A stretch of 64,000 bases of DNA from Ruegeria sp. SCSIO 43209 (lineage in GTDB: Bacteria > Pseudomonadota > Alphaproteobacteria > Rhodobacterales > Rhodobacteraceae). The stretch is taken from the NCBI RefSeq assembly GCF_019904295.1, contig NZ_CP065359.1, positions 2,629,001 through 2,693,000 on the forward strand. The letters are read 5' to 3'. A program made the position numbers and the translations under genes. Below are positions 8,314 through 18,203 of this stretch, in pieces (positions within the stretch are counted from its first letter, which is position 1; every line of letters starts with the position of its first letter). Below the pieces are notes generated by a model. That model saw nothing but the letters and a program-made list of their open reading frames with translations. It ran no database searches and had not been told where the DNA came from.

Positions 8314-8345
8314 TGCAGCGCAGCATCTCTTTTTGCTGCGCTGCA
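8314..8345 (+). promoter_or_regulatory. Strong 12-base-pair hairpin after nasS
   Basis: TGCAGCGCAGCA and TGCTGCGCTGCA are perfectly complementary around the 8-base loop TCTCTTTT, 16 bases past the nasS stop. No T-run follows, so it is not a standard intrinsic terminator; it may stabilise the nasTS message or separate it from the nrt leader. Confidence 0.5.
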
Positions 8346-8411
8346 GAATTCTCGAAGTGAAGATGTCAAAAAATGATGACGTCGCACTGCGCGTCTGACT
8401 TAATCGGGACA

Positions 8412-8482
8412 TCGGAAGGCAACGACGCCCACCGACGGAATTCGCCCACAATCCAGGGCACCTTAGAAGAGCAAAGCCGCTC
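8412..8482 (+). ncRNA. ANTAR-target leader RNA (two hexaloop hairpins P1 and P2)
   Basis: P1 (8412..8435) has outer stem TCGG/CCGA, a 2x2 internal loop, inner stem GGC/GCC and the hexaloop AACGAC. P2 (8469..8482) has stem GAGC/GCTC and the hexaloop AAAGCC. Both loops have A at position 1 and G at position 4, the signature recognised by ANTAR proteins. P2 shares bases 8473..8480 with the 5' arm of the terminator that follows, so the two folds exclude each other. This is the expected NasT antitermination switch for nrtA-nasA. A small hairpin GCCC/GGGC lies in the linker. Confidence 0.75.
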
Positions 8483-8529
8483 GACCATCCGCCACCTCCT
8501 CCCGGCGGACTGTGTCGGCGGCTTTTTTT
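8473..8529 (+). terminator. Leader terminator upstream of nrtA
   Basis: AAAGCCGC (8473..8480) pairs with GCGGCTTT (8518..8525), and the T-run continues to 8529. The enclosed loop carries a second stem TCCGCC/GGCGGA. It lies 40 bases before the nrtA start and overlaps hairpin P2, so it should stop transcription unless NasT is bound. Confidence 0.8.
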
Positions 8530-8568
8530 GTTTGCCCATGGGGTTGGGCTGAACCGAAAGGGATCGAG

Positions 8569-9933
8569 ATGAAAAAGCTTCTTTTAGGCCTCGCCGCGAC
8601 GACGGCGCTTGTGTCTCCAGCACTGGCCGAATTGGAACTGGAAAAAGACGAGCTGACCTTTGGCTTTATCAAACTGACCGACATGGCGCCGCTGGCGGTC
8701 GCCTATGAGAATGGGTACTTTCTGGACGAAGGCCTGTTCGTGACGCTGGAAGCACAAGCAAACTGGAAGGTGCTGTTGGATGGCGTGATTGACGGACAGC
8801 TTGACGGCGCACATATGCTGGCTGGACAACCATTGGCCGCAACCATCGGGTATGGGACCGAAGCCCATATCATCACGCCATTCTCAATGGACCTGAACGG
8901 CAACGGCATCACCGTGTCCAATGAGATTTGGGAAGAGATGAAGCCGAACATCCCGGTGATGGACGACGGCCGTCCCCAGCATCCGATCAGCGCCGAGGCT
9001 CTGGCCCCGGTCGTCGAGAAGTACAAATCAGAAGGCAAGCCCTTTAACATGGGCATGGTCTTCCCAGTTTCGACCCATAACTACGAACTGCGCTATTGGC
9101 TGGCCGCCGGTGGTCTGCATCCGGGTTACTACAGCCCTGAAAACGTGACCGGTCAGATTGGTGCGGATGTGTTCCTGTCGGTGACCCCTCCACCGCAGAT
9201 GCCTGCCACGTTGGAGGCCGGCACGATCTATGGCTATTGCGTGGGTGAGCCGTGGAATCAGCAGGCTGTGTTCAAGGGTATCGGCGTTCCGGTTATTACC
9301 GACTACGAGCTGTGGAAGAACAACCCCGAAAAGGTCTTTGGTCTCAATGCCGAGTTCGCAGAACAGTACCCCAACACCACTCTGGCCGTGACCAAGGCCC
9401 TGATCCGCGCAGCGATGTGGCTGGACGAGAACGAAAATGCCAACCGCCCTGAAGCCGTCGAGATTCTGAGCCGGGCTGAATATGTGGGTGCGGACTATGA
9501 GGTTATCGCCAACTCGATGACCGGCACGTTTGAGTATGAGAAGGGCGACAAGCGTGAGGTCCCCGATTTCAACGTGTTTTTCCGCTACAACGCGACCTAT
9601 CCGTTCTACTCGGACGCCGTTTGGTACCTGACGCAGATGCGCCGCTGGGGGCAGATTGCCGAGTCCAAGCCCGACAGCTGGTATGACGAGGTCGCCAAGT
9701 CCGTCTACAAACCCGAGATCTATTTGGAAGCCGCCCGCTTGCTGGTCGACGAAGGTCTGGCGAATGAAGCCGACTTCCCCTGGGACAGCGATGGTTACAA
9801 AGCGCCGACCCCGGCCGAGGATATCATTGACGGCGTCGCTTACGACGGACGCACACCCAACGCCTATCTCGAAAGCCTGTCCATAGGCCTGAAGGGCGAG
9901 CAGAAGATCATCGGCTCGGACGTGCAAGGCTAA
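8569..9933 (+). CDS. nrtA: NrtA, nitrate ABC transporter substrate-binding protein
   Basis: 454 residues. The start [20 protein letters not shown] is a Sec signal peptide with an AXA-type cleavage site; the mature protein is periplasmic. It has the NrtA/CmpA family segments [36 protein letters not shown] and [15 protein letters not shown]. The start is fixed by AAAGGGATC upstream; an earlier in-frame codon at 8512 lies inside the terminator and is not used. First structural gene of the nitrate operon, behind the antitermination leader. Bicarbonate (CmpA) and taurine relatives exist, but the NasTS/nir/nas context makes nitrate the substrate. Confidence 0.92.
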   Translation: MKKLLLGLAATTALVSPALAELELEKDELTFGFIKLTDMAPLAVAYENGYFLDEGLFVTLEAQANWKVLLDGVIDGQLDGAHMLAGQPLAATIGYGTEAHIITPFSMDLNGNGITVSNEIWEEMKPNIPVMDDGRPQHPISAEALAPVVEKYKSEGKPFNMGMVFPVSTHNYELRYWLAAGGLHPGYYSPENVTGQIGADVFLSVTPPPQMPATLEAGTIYGYCVGEPWNQQAVFKGIGVPVITDYELWKNNPEKVFGLNAEFAEQYPNTTLAVTKALIRAAMWLDENENANRPEAVEILSRAEYVGADYEVIANSMTGTFEYEKGDKREVPDFNVFFRYNATYPFYSDAVWYLTQMRRWGQIAESKPDSWYDEVAKSVYKPEIYLEAARLLVDEGLANEADFPWDSDGYKAPTPAEDIIDGVAYDGRTPNAYLESLSIGLKGEQKIIGSDVQG

Positions 9934-10006
9934 TTCCCCAAATCCTGCGCCCGGCCCGCGCCGGGCGCAGCCCCCAAAGTGCCCCGCCATCGCAAGGACA
10001 CATCAG

Positions 10007-11089
10007 ATGACAACGGTCGATCCCGAATTCAACGCAGACGCTGCCCGAGAGGAACGTCGCGCCCGCCTTTTCACCCGCATCAATGCAGCCGACAAATGGT
10101 TCCAGGTTCTGGGTCTCAGCTGGGCTACCCCGGTCCTGAAAGCCGCCGCCGGGGACAACCCGCGCGCACAGATGACCGAGATCTGGCGGTTGCTGATCGT
10201 GCCTCTGTTGTCGATCTGCGCCTTCTTGTTGCTGTGGGGAACGCTGGCCCCCAAGGTGCAGACCTCTCTCGGCGCGGTTCCGGGGCCGGCGCAGGTTTGG
10301 GAAGAGATGGTCAGCCTGAACCAGGATGCCAAGGCCAAAGCGGCCAAACGCGCGAAGTTCGAGGCCATGGTCGAGAAGCGCAATCAGAAATTCATTGACG
10401 CTGGCCAGCCGGAGAAAGTGAAAGAGGTCGCCTTCACGGGTGCTCCGACCTATTACCAGCAAATCTGGACTTCGATCAAAACAGTGTTTTTTGGGTTTCT
10501 GATCGCCACCGTCATCGCGGTCCCACTTGGTATCGCGGCCGGCCTGTCTCCGACTGCAAATGCAGCCCTAAACCCGCTAATCCAGATCTTCAAACCGGTC
10601 TCGCCTCTGGCCTGGTTGCCGATCGTCACGATGATCGTCTCGGCCGTTTACGTCACCAATGACGGTTGGTTCGCGAAATCCTTCCTGATCTCGGCCATTA
10701 CCGTGACCCTGTGTTCGCTATGGCCCACATTGATCAATACATCTCTGGGTGTGGCCTCCATCGATAAGGACCTGGTGAATGTCTCCAAAGTCCTGAAAAT
10801 GAACACCTATACCAAGATCACCAAACTGGTGCTGCCCTCGGCCCTGCCTCTGATCTTCACCGGCCTGCGCCTGTCACTGGGCGTCGGCTGGATGGTTCTG
10901 ATTGCGGCGGAAATGCTAGCGCAGAACCCCGGTCTGGGCAAATTTGTCTGGGATGAGTTCCAGAACGGTTCCTCCAGTTCGCTCGCCAAGATCATGGTTG
11001 CGGTCTTCACCATCGGTATCATCGGCTTCCTGCTGGACCGGGTGATGTACGCGCTGCAATCCCTGTTTACCTTCACAAACAACCGGTGA
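10007..11089 (+). CDS. nrtB: NrtB, nitrate ABC transporter permease
   Basis: 360 residues, inner membrane. The first membrane helix ([20 protein letters not shown]) is followed by a long charged segment (about residues 95-150, rich in K and [21 protein letters not shown]), and then the standard binding-protein-dependent permease core with five further helices. The coupling loop is seen around [20 protein letters not shown]. The charged insert makes it longer than the roughly 275 residues of cyanobacterial NrtB. It overlaps the ATPase gene by four bases. Confidence 0.9.
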   Translation: MTTVDPEFNADAAREERRARLFTRINAADKWFQVLGLSWATPVLKAAAGDNPRAQMTEIWRLLIVPLLSICAFLLLWGTLAPKVQTSLGAVPGPAQVWEEMVSLNQDAKAKAAKRAKFEAMVEKRNQKFIDAGQPEKVKEVAFTGAPTYYQQIWTSIKTVFFGFLIATVIAVPLGIAAGLSPTANAALNPLIQIFKPVSPLAWLPIVTMIVSAVYVTNDGWFAKSFLISAITVTLCSLWPTLINTSLGVASIDKDLVNVSKVLKMNTYTKITKLVLPSALPLIFTGLRLSLGVGWMVLIAAEMLAQNPGLGKFVWDEFQNGSSSSLAKIMVAVFTIGIIGFLLDRVMYALQSLFTFTNNR

Positions 11090-12774
11090 GTGCGATGAGC
11101 ATCCTAAGTTTCAAGAACGCCTCGAAATCCTTCGGTGAAGGCACCGCTCGCACGGATGTGCTGAAAGGCATCGATCTTAACGTGCAAGAGGGTGAGTTTC
11201 TGGTGATCCTCGGTTTTTCCGGCACCGGCAAAACCACCCTTATCAATCTAATGGCCGGGCTGGACACCCCAACCGGCGGAGAGGTCACCTTCAAAGGCAC
11301 TACGATCAAAGGGCCGGGCCCTGAGCGTGGCGTGATCTTCCAGAACTACTCGCTGATGCCCTGGCTGACGGTCAGTGGCAATGTGGGGTTGGCGGTGGAT
11401 ACGGTATTTCCGGGTCTCAGCAAGACCGAGAAGGCCGAAAAAGTCGCGCATTACGTCAAGATGGTCGGCCTCAGTCACGCCGCGACGCGCCGACCGGCAG
11501 AGCTGTCGGGTGGGATGCGCCAGCGGGTCAACGTGGCGCGTGCGTTGTCGATGAACCCCGAGGTTTTGTTGCTGGATGAGCCTCTGTCGGCGCTCGACGC
11601 GCTGACCCGCGCCAATCTGGCCGATGAGATCGAACATATCTGGGAAGCCGACAAGAAAACTTGTGTCCTCATCACCAATGACGTTGATGAGGCGATCATT
11701 CTGGCCGACCGTATCATTGCCCTGAACCCGGATGGCACGCTGGGGCAGGAATTCCCTGTCTCAATCCCGCGTCCGCGCGAACGCGCTGCGATGAACAATG
11801 ACGAGACTTTCAAACGCCTGCGCGCGGACGTTACCAAATACCTGATGGATGTGGGGATCGAGGCCAAGGTCGAAGGCTCGCGTATCCTCCCGGATGTCAC
11901 CCCAATCCACGGTGTTCCAACGGCAGTGGCCGAGGCGCAAAAGGGGCTGATCGACAACCGCTTCCTCGACTTCTCGCAGCTTCACAAGGTGTATCCGACG
12001 CCCAAAGGCCCTCTGACCGTGGTCGAGGATTTCGACCTGAAGATCGATAAGGGCGAGTTCATCTCGCTGATTGGCCACTCAGGCTGTGGCAAGTCCACGG
12101 TTCTTACTATGGCGGCTGGGCTCAATGACATCTCGAAAGGCGCGATCAAGCTGGATGGCCGTCACGTCGAAGGGGCCGATCCCGAACGCGCGGTGGTGTT
12201 CCAATCCCCCAACCTGTTCCCATGGTTAACCGCCATGGAGAACGTCGCGATTGGGGTGGACAAGGTCTATCCAAAGGCCAGCATGGCCGAGCGTCAGGAT
12301 GTTGTTGAATACTATCTGGAACGCGTCGGTTTGGCTGACGCGATGGACAAATCCGCAAGCGACCTATCGAACGGCATGAAGCAACGCGTCGGCATCGCCC
12401 GTGCTTTTGCTTTGTCCCCCAAACTGCTGTTGCTCGATGAGCCCTTCGGCATGCTCGACAGCCTGACCCGATGGGAATTACAGGAAGTCTTGATGGAGGT
12501 CTGGTCCCGCACCAAGGTCACTGCGATCTGCGTTACCCACGACGTGGATGAGGCGATCTTACTGGCTGATCGCGTGGTGATGATGACCAACGGTCCGCAG
12601 GCAACCATCGGCAAGATCACCAAGGTTGAGCTGCCGCGTCCGCGCACGCGCAAAGCCCTTCTGGAGCACCCGGATTACTATGCTTACCGGCAGGAAGTCC
12701 TCGATTTCCTCGAAGAATATGAACATGGCGCCAAGCCAAAAACACCCGCCCCCAAGGCGATTGCAGCGGAGTGA
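11086..12774 (+). CDS. nrtC: Double ABC ATPase, NrtC/NrtD fusion
   Basis: 562 residues with two complete ABC ATPase domains. Domain 1 (about 5-260) has Walker A GFSGTGKTT, signature LSGGMRQR, Walker B LLLDEPLSALD, and H-loop ITNDVDEA with Asn in place of His. Domain 2 (about 295-540) has Walker A GHSGCGKST, signature LSNGMKQR, LLLDEPFGMLD and H-loop VTHDVDEA. Cyanobacterial NrtC carries a NrtA-like regulatory domain instead of a second ATPase; that domain is absent here. Begins with GTG at 11086 overlapping nrtB, or ATG at 11095. Energises nitrate import with NrtA/NrtB. Confidence 0.9.
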   Translation: MSAMSILSFKNASKSFGEGTARTDVLKGIDLNVQEGEFLVILGFSGTGKTTLINLMAGLDTPTGGEVTFKGTTIKGPGPERGVIFQNYSLMPWLTVSGNVGLAVDTVFPGLSKTEKAEKVAHYVKMVGLSHAATRRPAELSGGMRQRVNVARALSMNPEVLLLDEPLSALDALTRANLADEIEHIWEADKKTCVLITNDVDEAIILADRIIALNPDGTLGQEFPVSIPRPRERAAMNNDETFKRLRADVTKYLMDVGIEAKVEGSRILPDVTPIHGVPTAVAEAQKGLIDNRFLDFSQLHKVYPTPKGPLTVVEDFDLKIDKGEFISLIGHSGCGKSTVLTMAAGLNDISKGAIKLDGRHVEGADPERAVVFQSPNLFPWLTAMENVAIGVDKVYPKASMAERQDVVEYYLERVGLADAMDKSASDLSNGMKQRVGIARAFALSPKLLLLDEPFGMLDSLTRWELQEVLMEVWSRTKVTAICVTHDVDEAILLADRVVMMTNGPQATIGKITKVELPRPRTRKALLEHPDYYAYRQEVLDFLEEYEHGAKPKTPAPKAIAAE

Positions 12775-12778
12775 AATC

Positions 12779-15214
12779 ATGAAGCAAAGACTTGTTGTCA
12801 TAGGCGCGGGTATGGCCTCCGGCCGGGTGTTGGAACACCTGACCGACGCCGCGCCGGATGCGTTCAACATCACCCTGTTCAATGCCGAGCCGCGCGGGAA
12901 CTACAACCGTATCATGCTCAGCCCGGTACTGTCGGGCGAGAAAACCTATGAAGAGATCGTCACCCATGACGACGCCTGGTATGCCGCGCGGGGCATTGCC
13001 TGCCGCTTTGGTGAAAAGGTCGCGAAGATCGACCGCGAGATGAAGGTGGTCGAAGGTCAGAACGGCCACGTTCCCTATGACAAGCTGGTGATTGCGACCG
13101 GGTCTAACCCGTTCATGATCCCTCTGCCAGGGCATGATCTGGAGGGTGTGTTTGCCTACCGCGATCTGGAAGACACCATTCAGATGATGGGAATGGGCCC
13201 TGACAACAAGGTGGTCGTGATCGGCGGCGGCTTGCTGGGGCTCGAGGCCGCCGCGGGTATGGCTGCCCATGGCGTTGACGTGACGGTGGTGCATATCATG
13301 GGCCACCTGATGGAGCGACAGCTGGACGAGGCCGCAGGCTACCTGCTGAAGAAATCGCTGGAAGACAAAGGCATCAGGATTTGCCTGCAGGCGAACTCTA
13401 AAGAAATCCTCGGAAAGGACGGAAAGGTCCGCGCGCTGCTTCTGGACGACGGGACCGAATTGCCATGTGATCTGCTTGTCATGGCCGTGGGTATCCGCCC
13501 CAACACAGCTCTGGCGCAAGAGGCTGGGCTGGCCACCGGGCGCGGTATCCATGTGGATGACCAGATGCTGACTTCGGATCCGGATGTCTTTGCGGTAGGT
13601 GAATGTGTCGAACATGACGGGGCGGTCTTCGGTCTTGTCGCGCCGCTTTACGATCAGGCGAAAGTGGCTGCGCAGGCTTTGTTGGGTGAAGAGGCTGCGT
13701 TTGCTCAGAAAACCCTCTCGACCAAGTTGAAGGTCACCGGCTGCGATCTGTTCAGTGCGGGGGATTTTGCGGATGGGCCGGGGCGCGAGGATATCGTGTT
13801 CCGCGACCCCTCGCGCGGGGTCTACAAACGGCTTGTGATTGAAGAGGATCGGCTGGTCGGCGCGGTCTTGTATGGTGACACTACTGATGGCAGCTGGTTC
13901 TTTGGCCTCATCAAAGACGGCACCAGCGTAGAAGAAATGCGCGAGACGCTGATCTTCGGACCCGCATATCAGGGGGGCGACACTGCGGACCCTCTCTCAG
14001 CCGTTGCAGCATTGCCGCATGAGGCGGAGATTTGCGGCTGCAACGGCGTATGCAAAGGTGACATCGTCGAGGCGATCAATGCGGGGGCGGGTGATCTGGG
14101 CGCGGTGCGCACGACCACCAAGGCTAGTGCATCCTGCGGAACTTGCACAGGATTGGTTGAGCAAGTGTTGCAGGTCACTCTGGGCGACGCGTTCCAGATG
14201 CCCGCCGCGCAGCCGGTCTGCGGATGCACCGACCTGACTCATGAGGATGTGCGACGCCTGATCAAAGGGCAGGAGTTAAAAAGTCAGGCTGCCGTCTGGC
14301 AGGAACTGGGTTGGATGACGCCCAATGGCTGCCATGTCTGTCGGCCCGCGATCAACTATTACCTGCTGGCCGACTGGCCGCTGGAATACCAAGACGACCC
14401 ACAAAGCCGTTTCGTCAATGAACGCAAACACGCCAACATCCAGAAGGATGGCACGTTCAGCGTTGTACCGCGTATGTGGGGCGGGATCACCACGCCCGAC
14501 GAACTGCGCGCCATTGCAGATGCGGCGGATAAATACGATGTTCCCACCGTCAAGGTCACGGGCGGTCAGCGGATCGATCTGCTGGGCGTCAAAGGCGAAG
14601 ATCTGCCCGCCATGTGGTCAGACCTGAACAAAGCCGGGCTGGTCTCTGGCCACGCCTATTCCAAAGGTCTGCGCACGGTCAAAACCTGCGTCGGCACCGA
14701 TCATTGCCGGTTTGGTACTCAGGACAGCACCGGGCTTGGCATAAAGCTTGAAAGAATCCTGTGGGGGTCGTGGACGCCGCACAAGCTGAAGCTGGCCGTA
14801 TCTGGCTGCCCTCGAAACTGTGCCGAGGCGACCTGCAAGGACATCGGCGTGGTCTGCGTCGAATCTGGCTATCAGATCAGCATCGGCGGGGCCGCAGGGA
14901 TGGATGTCAAAGAGACCGAGCTACTCTGTCAGATTCCCACCGAAGACGAAGCCATCGAGGTTGTGATGGCCGTCACCCAAGCCTATCGCGAAGGCGGCAA
15001 GTATCTGGACCGTTTATATAAATGGCTGGGTAAGGTGGGCATGGACTGGGTCAAGGTGCAGGTCGTGGACGACCTTGAAAATCGCGCGGCCCTCGTCGCG
15101 CGGTTCGAACTGTCGCAAAACATCTACCGCAAAGACCCGTGGGCCGAACACGTCAAAGAAAAAGCGCAAACCTACGCGCCAATTGCAGATTTCACGCTGG
15201 AGGCCGCAGAATGA
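12779..15214 (+). CDS. nirB: NirB, assimilatory nitrite reductase large subunit
   Basis: 811 residues, cytoplasmic; reduces nitrite to ammonium with NAD(P)H. Domain order: FAD/NAD(P)H-binding Rossmann pair (VVIGAGMASGRVLEHL; KVVVIGGGLLGLEAAAG), BFD-type [2Fe-2S] domain (CGCNGVCKG...SCGTC), a second cysteine motif (CGCTD...GCHVC), then the sulfite/nitrite reductase repeats with the siroheme-[4Fe-4S] ligands CVGTDHC and GCPRNC. Start at ATG 12779, four bases after the ATPase stop. Equivalent to NasB of Paracoccus. No siroheme synthase gene (cysG/cobA) is present nearby, so siroheme must come from elsewhere. Confidence 0.95.
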   Translation: MKQRLVVIGAGMASGRVLEHLTDAAPDAFNITLFNAEPRGNYNRIMLSPVLSGEKTYEEIVTHDDAWYAARGIACRFGEKVAKIDREMKVVEGQNGHVPYDKLVIATGSNPFMIPLPGHDLEGVFAYRDLEDTIQMMGMGPDNKVVVIGGGLLGLEAAAGMAAHGVDVTVVHIMGHLMERQLDEAAGYLLKKSLEDKGIRICLQANSKEILGKDGKVRALLLDDGTELPCDLLVMAVGIRPNTALAQEAGLATGRGIHVDDQMLTSDPDVFAVGECVEHDGAVFGLVAPLYDQAKVAAQALLGEEAAFAQKTLSTKLKVTGCDLFSAGDFADGPGREDIVFRDPSRGVYKRLVIEEDRLVGAVLYGDTTDGSWFFGLIKDGTSVEEMRETLIFGPAYQGGDTADPLSAVAALPHEAEICGCNGVCKGDIVEAINAGAGDLGAVRTTTKASASCGTCTGLVEQVLQVTLGDAFQMPAAQPVCGCTDLTHEDVRRLIKGQELKSQAAVWQELGWMTPNGCHVCRPAINYYLLADWPLEYQDDPQSRFVNERKHANIQKDGTFSVVPRMWGGITTPDELRAIADAADKYDVPTVKVTGGQRIDLLGVKGEDLPAMWSDLNKAGLVSGHAYSKGLRTVKTCVGTDHCRFGTQDSTGLGIKLERILWGSWTPHKLKLAVSGCPRNCAEATCKDIGVVCVESGYQISIGGAAGMDVKETELLCQIPTEDEAIEVVMAVTQAYREGGKYLDRLYKWLGKVGMDWVKVQVVDDLENRAALVARFELSQNIYRKDPWAEHVKEKAQTYAPIADFTLEAAE

Positions 15215-15543
15215 GCTGGATCGACATCGGACATATCGACGAGGTTCCCTTGCGTGGGGCGCGTCTGGTCAAGACGCATATCGGCTGCATCGCTGTCTTC
15301 CGTACTGCCGAGGTGGAGGTCTATGCCGCGACCAACAGCTGTCCGCACAAGGGCGGTCCTTTGTCTGAGGGTATCGTGCACGGACAGTCGGTGACCTGTC
15401 CTTTGCACAATTGGGTATTTGACCTGAATACGGGCGAGGCGCAAGGCGCGGATGATGGCCGCATCACCATCTATCCCGTGCGCATTGTTAACGACCGTAT
15501 CCTGTTAGACGACAGCGCAGTTACCCGGCGGAGCGCCGCCTGA
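15211..15543 (+). CDS. nirD: NirD, Rieske-type nitrite reductase small subunit
   Basis: 110 residues. The Rieske [2Fe-2S] ligands are visible as CPHKGGPLSEG and CPLHNWVFDL, the C-X-H and C-X2-H pair. It corresponds to NirD, or to NasG, which shuttles electrons between nitrite and nitrate reductases in Paracoccus. Start overlaps the nirB stop as ATGA, and its own stop shares one base with the nasA start, so the three enzymes are translated from tightly coupled cistrons. Confidence 0.93.
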   Translation: MSWIDIGHIDEVPLRGARLVKTHIGCIAVFRTAEVEVYAATNSCPHKGGPLSEGIVHGQSVTCPLHNWVFDLNTGEAQGADDGRITIYPVRIVNDRILLDDSAVTRRSAA

Positions 15544-18203
15544 TGGACGGAAGTGGTCTGCCTGAAGTTCGCTCGACCTGCGCCTATTGTGGGGTCGGCT
15601 GCGGTGTGCTTTTGCGGCCCGATGGGGCCGGAGGCTTGACCGTTCGCGGCGATCCGGATCATCCAGCGAATTTTGGGCGTTTGTGCTCGAAAGGATTGGC
15701 TTTGGGCGAAACAGTTGGGCTGGAACATCGGTTGCTGGCTCCTCGCGCCTTCAGCCGAGACACAAACTGGGACAACGCGCTGCAACTGGTCGCAGATCGG
15801 TTTTCTGCCGCAATCAAGAACCATGGACCGGACAGCGTGGCATTTTACGTCTCGGGGCAGTTGCTGACAGAGGATTATTACGTCGCCAACAAGCTGATGA
15901 AGGGTTTTATGGGGTCGGCCAACATCGACACCAATTCTCGACTGTGTATGGCGTCAACTGTGGCCGGACACAAACGCGCCTTTGGCACAGATACCGTGCC
16001 CGGGACTTATGAGGATCTGGATGAGGCTGATTTGGTTGTCTTGGTTGGCTCAAACCTCGCATGGTGCCATCCCGTTCTCTATCAACGCGTCATAGCTGCG
16101 CGTCAGGCGCGCGGTACGAAGATTGTGGTTGTCGACCCGCGCCGAACAGCCAGCTGCGATCAGGCCGATCTCCATCTGGCGTTGCAACCCGGCAGTGACG
16201 TGGCATTGTTCAACCGCTTGCTGAGCAGAATTCACCAATCGGGGCATGTGGCACCGGATTTTCTGGATCGCAGCGTAGGGTACACTGAAGCCCTCGAACT
16301 CGCACAGCTTGATGATCCGGATGAGACCGGACTTACCCCAGGTGAAATCGAAGCGTTTTGCGATCTGTGGATTGGAACCGAGCGGGTTGTTACGATTTTC
16401 AGTCAAGGCGTAAACCAATCCTCCAGCGGAACAGACAAAGTCAACTCGATCCTGAACTGCCATCTGGCTACGGGACGCATCGGACGCACAGGGATGGGCC
16501 CGTTCTCGGTTACCGGTCAACCAAACGCCATGGGTGGTCGAGAGGTCGGCGGTCTGGCCAACATGCTTGCGTGTCACCTGGATATCGAAAACGAGGCCCA
16601 CAGAGCAGCCGTCCGGGACTTTTGGAAAGCGCCCATCCTGCCAGAAAAGCAAGGGCTCAAAGCTGTCGACATGTTTCGCGCCGTTAAAGATGGACAGATC
16701 AAAGCACTTTGGATCATCCACACCAATCCAGCGGCCACGATGCCGGACGCCGATCGAGTCAAGGCGGCGATCAAAAACTGCCCATTCACCGTTGTAAGCG
16801 ACCTGACTGCCCAAACAGACACCGCGCGTCTCGCAGACGTATTGCTTCCAGCAGCAGGATGGGGCGAAAAAAGCGGCACAGCAACCAATTCCGACCGCAT
16901 GATCAGCAGGCAACGCGCCGTTCTGACCCCTCCGGGACAGGCACGTGCGGATTGGGATATCTTGGCCGAGGTTGGCCGCCGCATGGGTTGGGCCGAGGCC
17001 TTCAGCTATGAGTCTGCGGCGCAGATTTTTAGGGAATATGCGAACATGTCCTCGCTTGCCGTCTCATTTGGCAAAGACTTTGAGATTGCTGGCTTTTCGG
17101 ACATCAACGACGAAGATTATGATGCGATGTGCCCGACACGATGGCCCACGGCATCGCGGAAAACTGACGGTCGTTTCTTCGGAGACGGGCAGTTTTTTCA
17201 TCCCGATGGCAAGGCGCGGTTTGTGCCGGTCACTCTTCGAACGCCCAAGGCAGAGCCATCAGAACGCTACCCTTTCCTGTTGAACACAGGGAGAAATCGG
17301 GATCAGTGGCACACCATGACCCGATCCGGATTGTCGCCTCGTTTATCGGCCCACCTTGCCGAGCCCTATTTGGAAATGAACCCAAAGGACGTTGATCAAC
17401 TGGGGCTTGGTCCTGCCGATTTGGTCGAAGTTAGTAGTTCAGTCGGAAGCGGCATATTTCGGCTTCGCATTACGGAATCTATTGCGCGTGGCAATGTGTT
17501 TGCGCCCATTCATTGGACCGGAGAAACGGCACCGTCGGCCCGTGTAAACGAGATAGTTCCTAGTGTAACTGACCCGATTTCTGGTCAGCCGGAAAGCAAA
17601 TCAACAGCGGTATCTGTTCGACGTATGAGAGCAGCATGGTACGGTTTCGCCGTTTCAGCCGATGCAGCGTTCCCTGAAGCAGAGTATTCGGCGACAGCCA
17701 GAACAACCAACGGCTACAGGATGGAGTTGGCAGGGAACCAGATTATTGAAGACTGGGAAAAGACCGCTCGCGTTTGGTTTAGTTTACCGGATGCAACGGC
17801 GACTTCAGTAGAAGATCCCAAACGCGGCTCTTATAGAATTGCGCTGTCAGACGGTCAGCGCATTCTGGCAGTGCTCTTCGTCTCGCGCCGACCTATCACC
17901 CTGATGCGAGACTATTTGGCAACTTTGCCTGAGGTAACGCCTCAGCAGATTCTGTCTGGCCAGTCATCTGTTGGTTCTGAGGACTGCGGGCCAATCGTCT
18001 GTTCGTGTTTCGAGGTCGGATTAAAAACCCTTATCCGCGCCATTCACGACAAGCGTTTGATCAATGTGGACGATATCGGAGACGCCCTTAATGCGGGAAC
18101 GAACTGCGGTTCATGCCGGCCAGAGTTGGCTGACTTGATCGCCGAGCATTCGAAATTGATCAGCAATAAGCCTAAGAAATGCCCGCATGAACAATTGGGG
18201 TAG
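15543..18203 (+). CDS. nasA: NasA, assimilatory nitrate reductase catalytic subunit
   Basis: 886 residues, cytoplasmic molybdoenzyme converting nitrate to nitrite. The N-terminal [4Fe-4S] ligands are CAYCGVGCGV and later RLCSKG; the Mo-bis-MGD domains follow (NSRLCMAS, WCHPVLYQR, VVVDPRRT, QPNAMGGREVGGLANML, TGRNRDQWHTMTRSG). The C-terminal 60 residues hold a BFD-type [2Fe-2S] site (CSCFEV...CGSC), the feature of NasA/NarB-type reductases with an additional cluster. Start ATG overlaps the nirD stop by one base. Last gene of the nitrate operon; called nasC in Paracoccus nomenclature. Confidence 0.94.
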   Translation: MDGSGLPEVRSTCAYCGVGCGVLLRPDGAGGLTVRGDPDHPANFGRLCSKGLALGETVGLEHRLLAPRAFSRDTNWDNALQLVADRFSAAIKNHGPDSVAFYVSGQLLTEDYYVANKLMKGFMGSANIDTNSRLCMASTVAGHKRAFGTDTVPGTYEDLDEADLVVLVGSNLAWCHPVLYQRVIAARQARGTKIVVVDPRRTASCDQADLHLALQPGSDVALFNRLLSRIHQSGHVAPDFLDRSVGYTEALELAQLDDPDETGLTPGEIEAFCDLWIGTERVVTIFSQGVNQSSSGTDKVNSILNCHLATGRIGRTGMGPFSVTGQPNAMGGREVGGLANMLACHLDIENEAHRAAVRDFWKAPILPEKQGLKAVDMFRAVKDGQIKALWIIHTNPAATMPDADRVKAAIKNCPFTVVSDLTAQTDTARLADVLLPAAGWGEKSGTATNSDRMISRQRAVLTPPGQARADWDILAEVGRRMGWAEAFSYESAAQIFREYANMSSLAVSFGKDFEIAGFSDINDEDYDAMCPTRWPTASRKTDGRFFGDGQFFHPDGKARFVPVTLRTPKAEPSERYPFLLNTGRNRDQWHTMTRSGLSPRLSAHLAEPYLEMNPKDVDQLGLGPADLVEVSSSVGSGIFRLRITESIARGNVFAPIHWTGETAPSARVNEIVPSVTDPISGQPESKSTAVSVRRMRAAWYGFAVSADAAFPEAEYSATARTTNGYRMELAGNQIIEDWEKTARVWFSLPDATATSVEDPKRGSYRIALSDGQRILAVLFVSRRPITLMRDYLATLPEVTPQQILSGQSSVGSEDCGPIVCSCFEVGLKTLIRAIHDKRLINVDDIGDALNAGTNCGSCRPELADLIAEHSKLISNKPKKCPHEQLG

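Noticed and set aside
8363..8398. 11-codon upstream ORF in the nrt leader
   Set aside because: No clear ribosome site and no attenuation-type codon pattern; the leader is explained by the NasT switch.
9028..9990. Open frame of 320 codons on the minus strand
   Set aside because: It lies fully antisense to nrtA, has no recognisable motif or ribosome site, and its composition mirrors the GC-rich third positions of nrtA.
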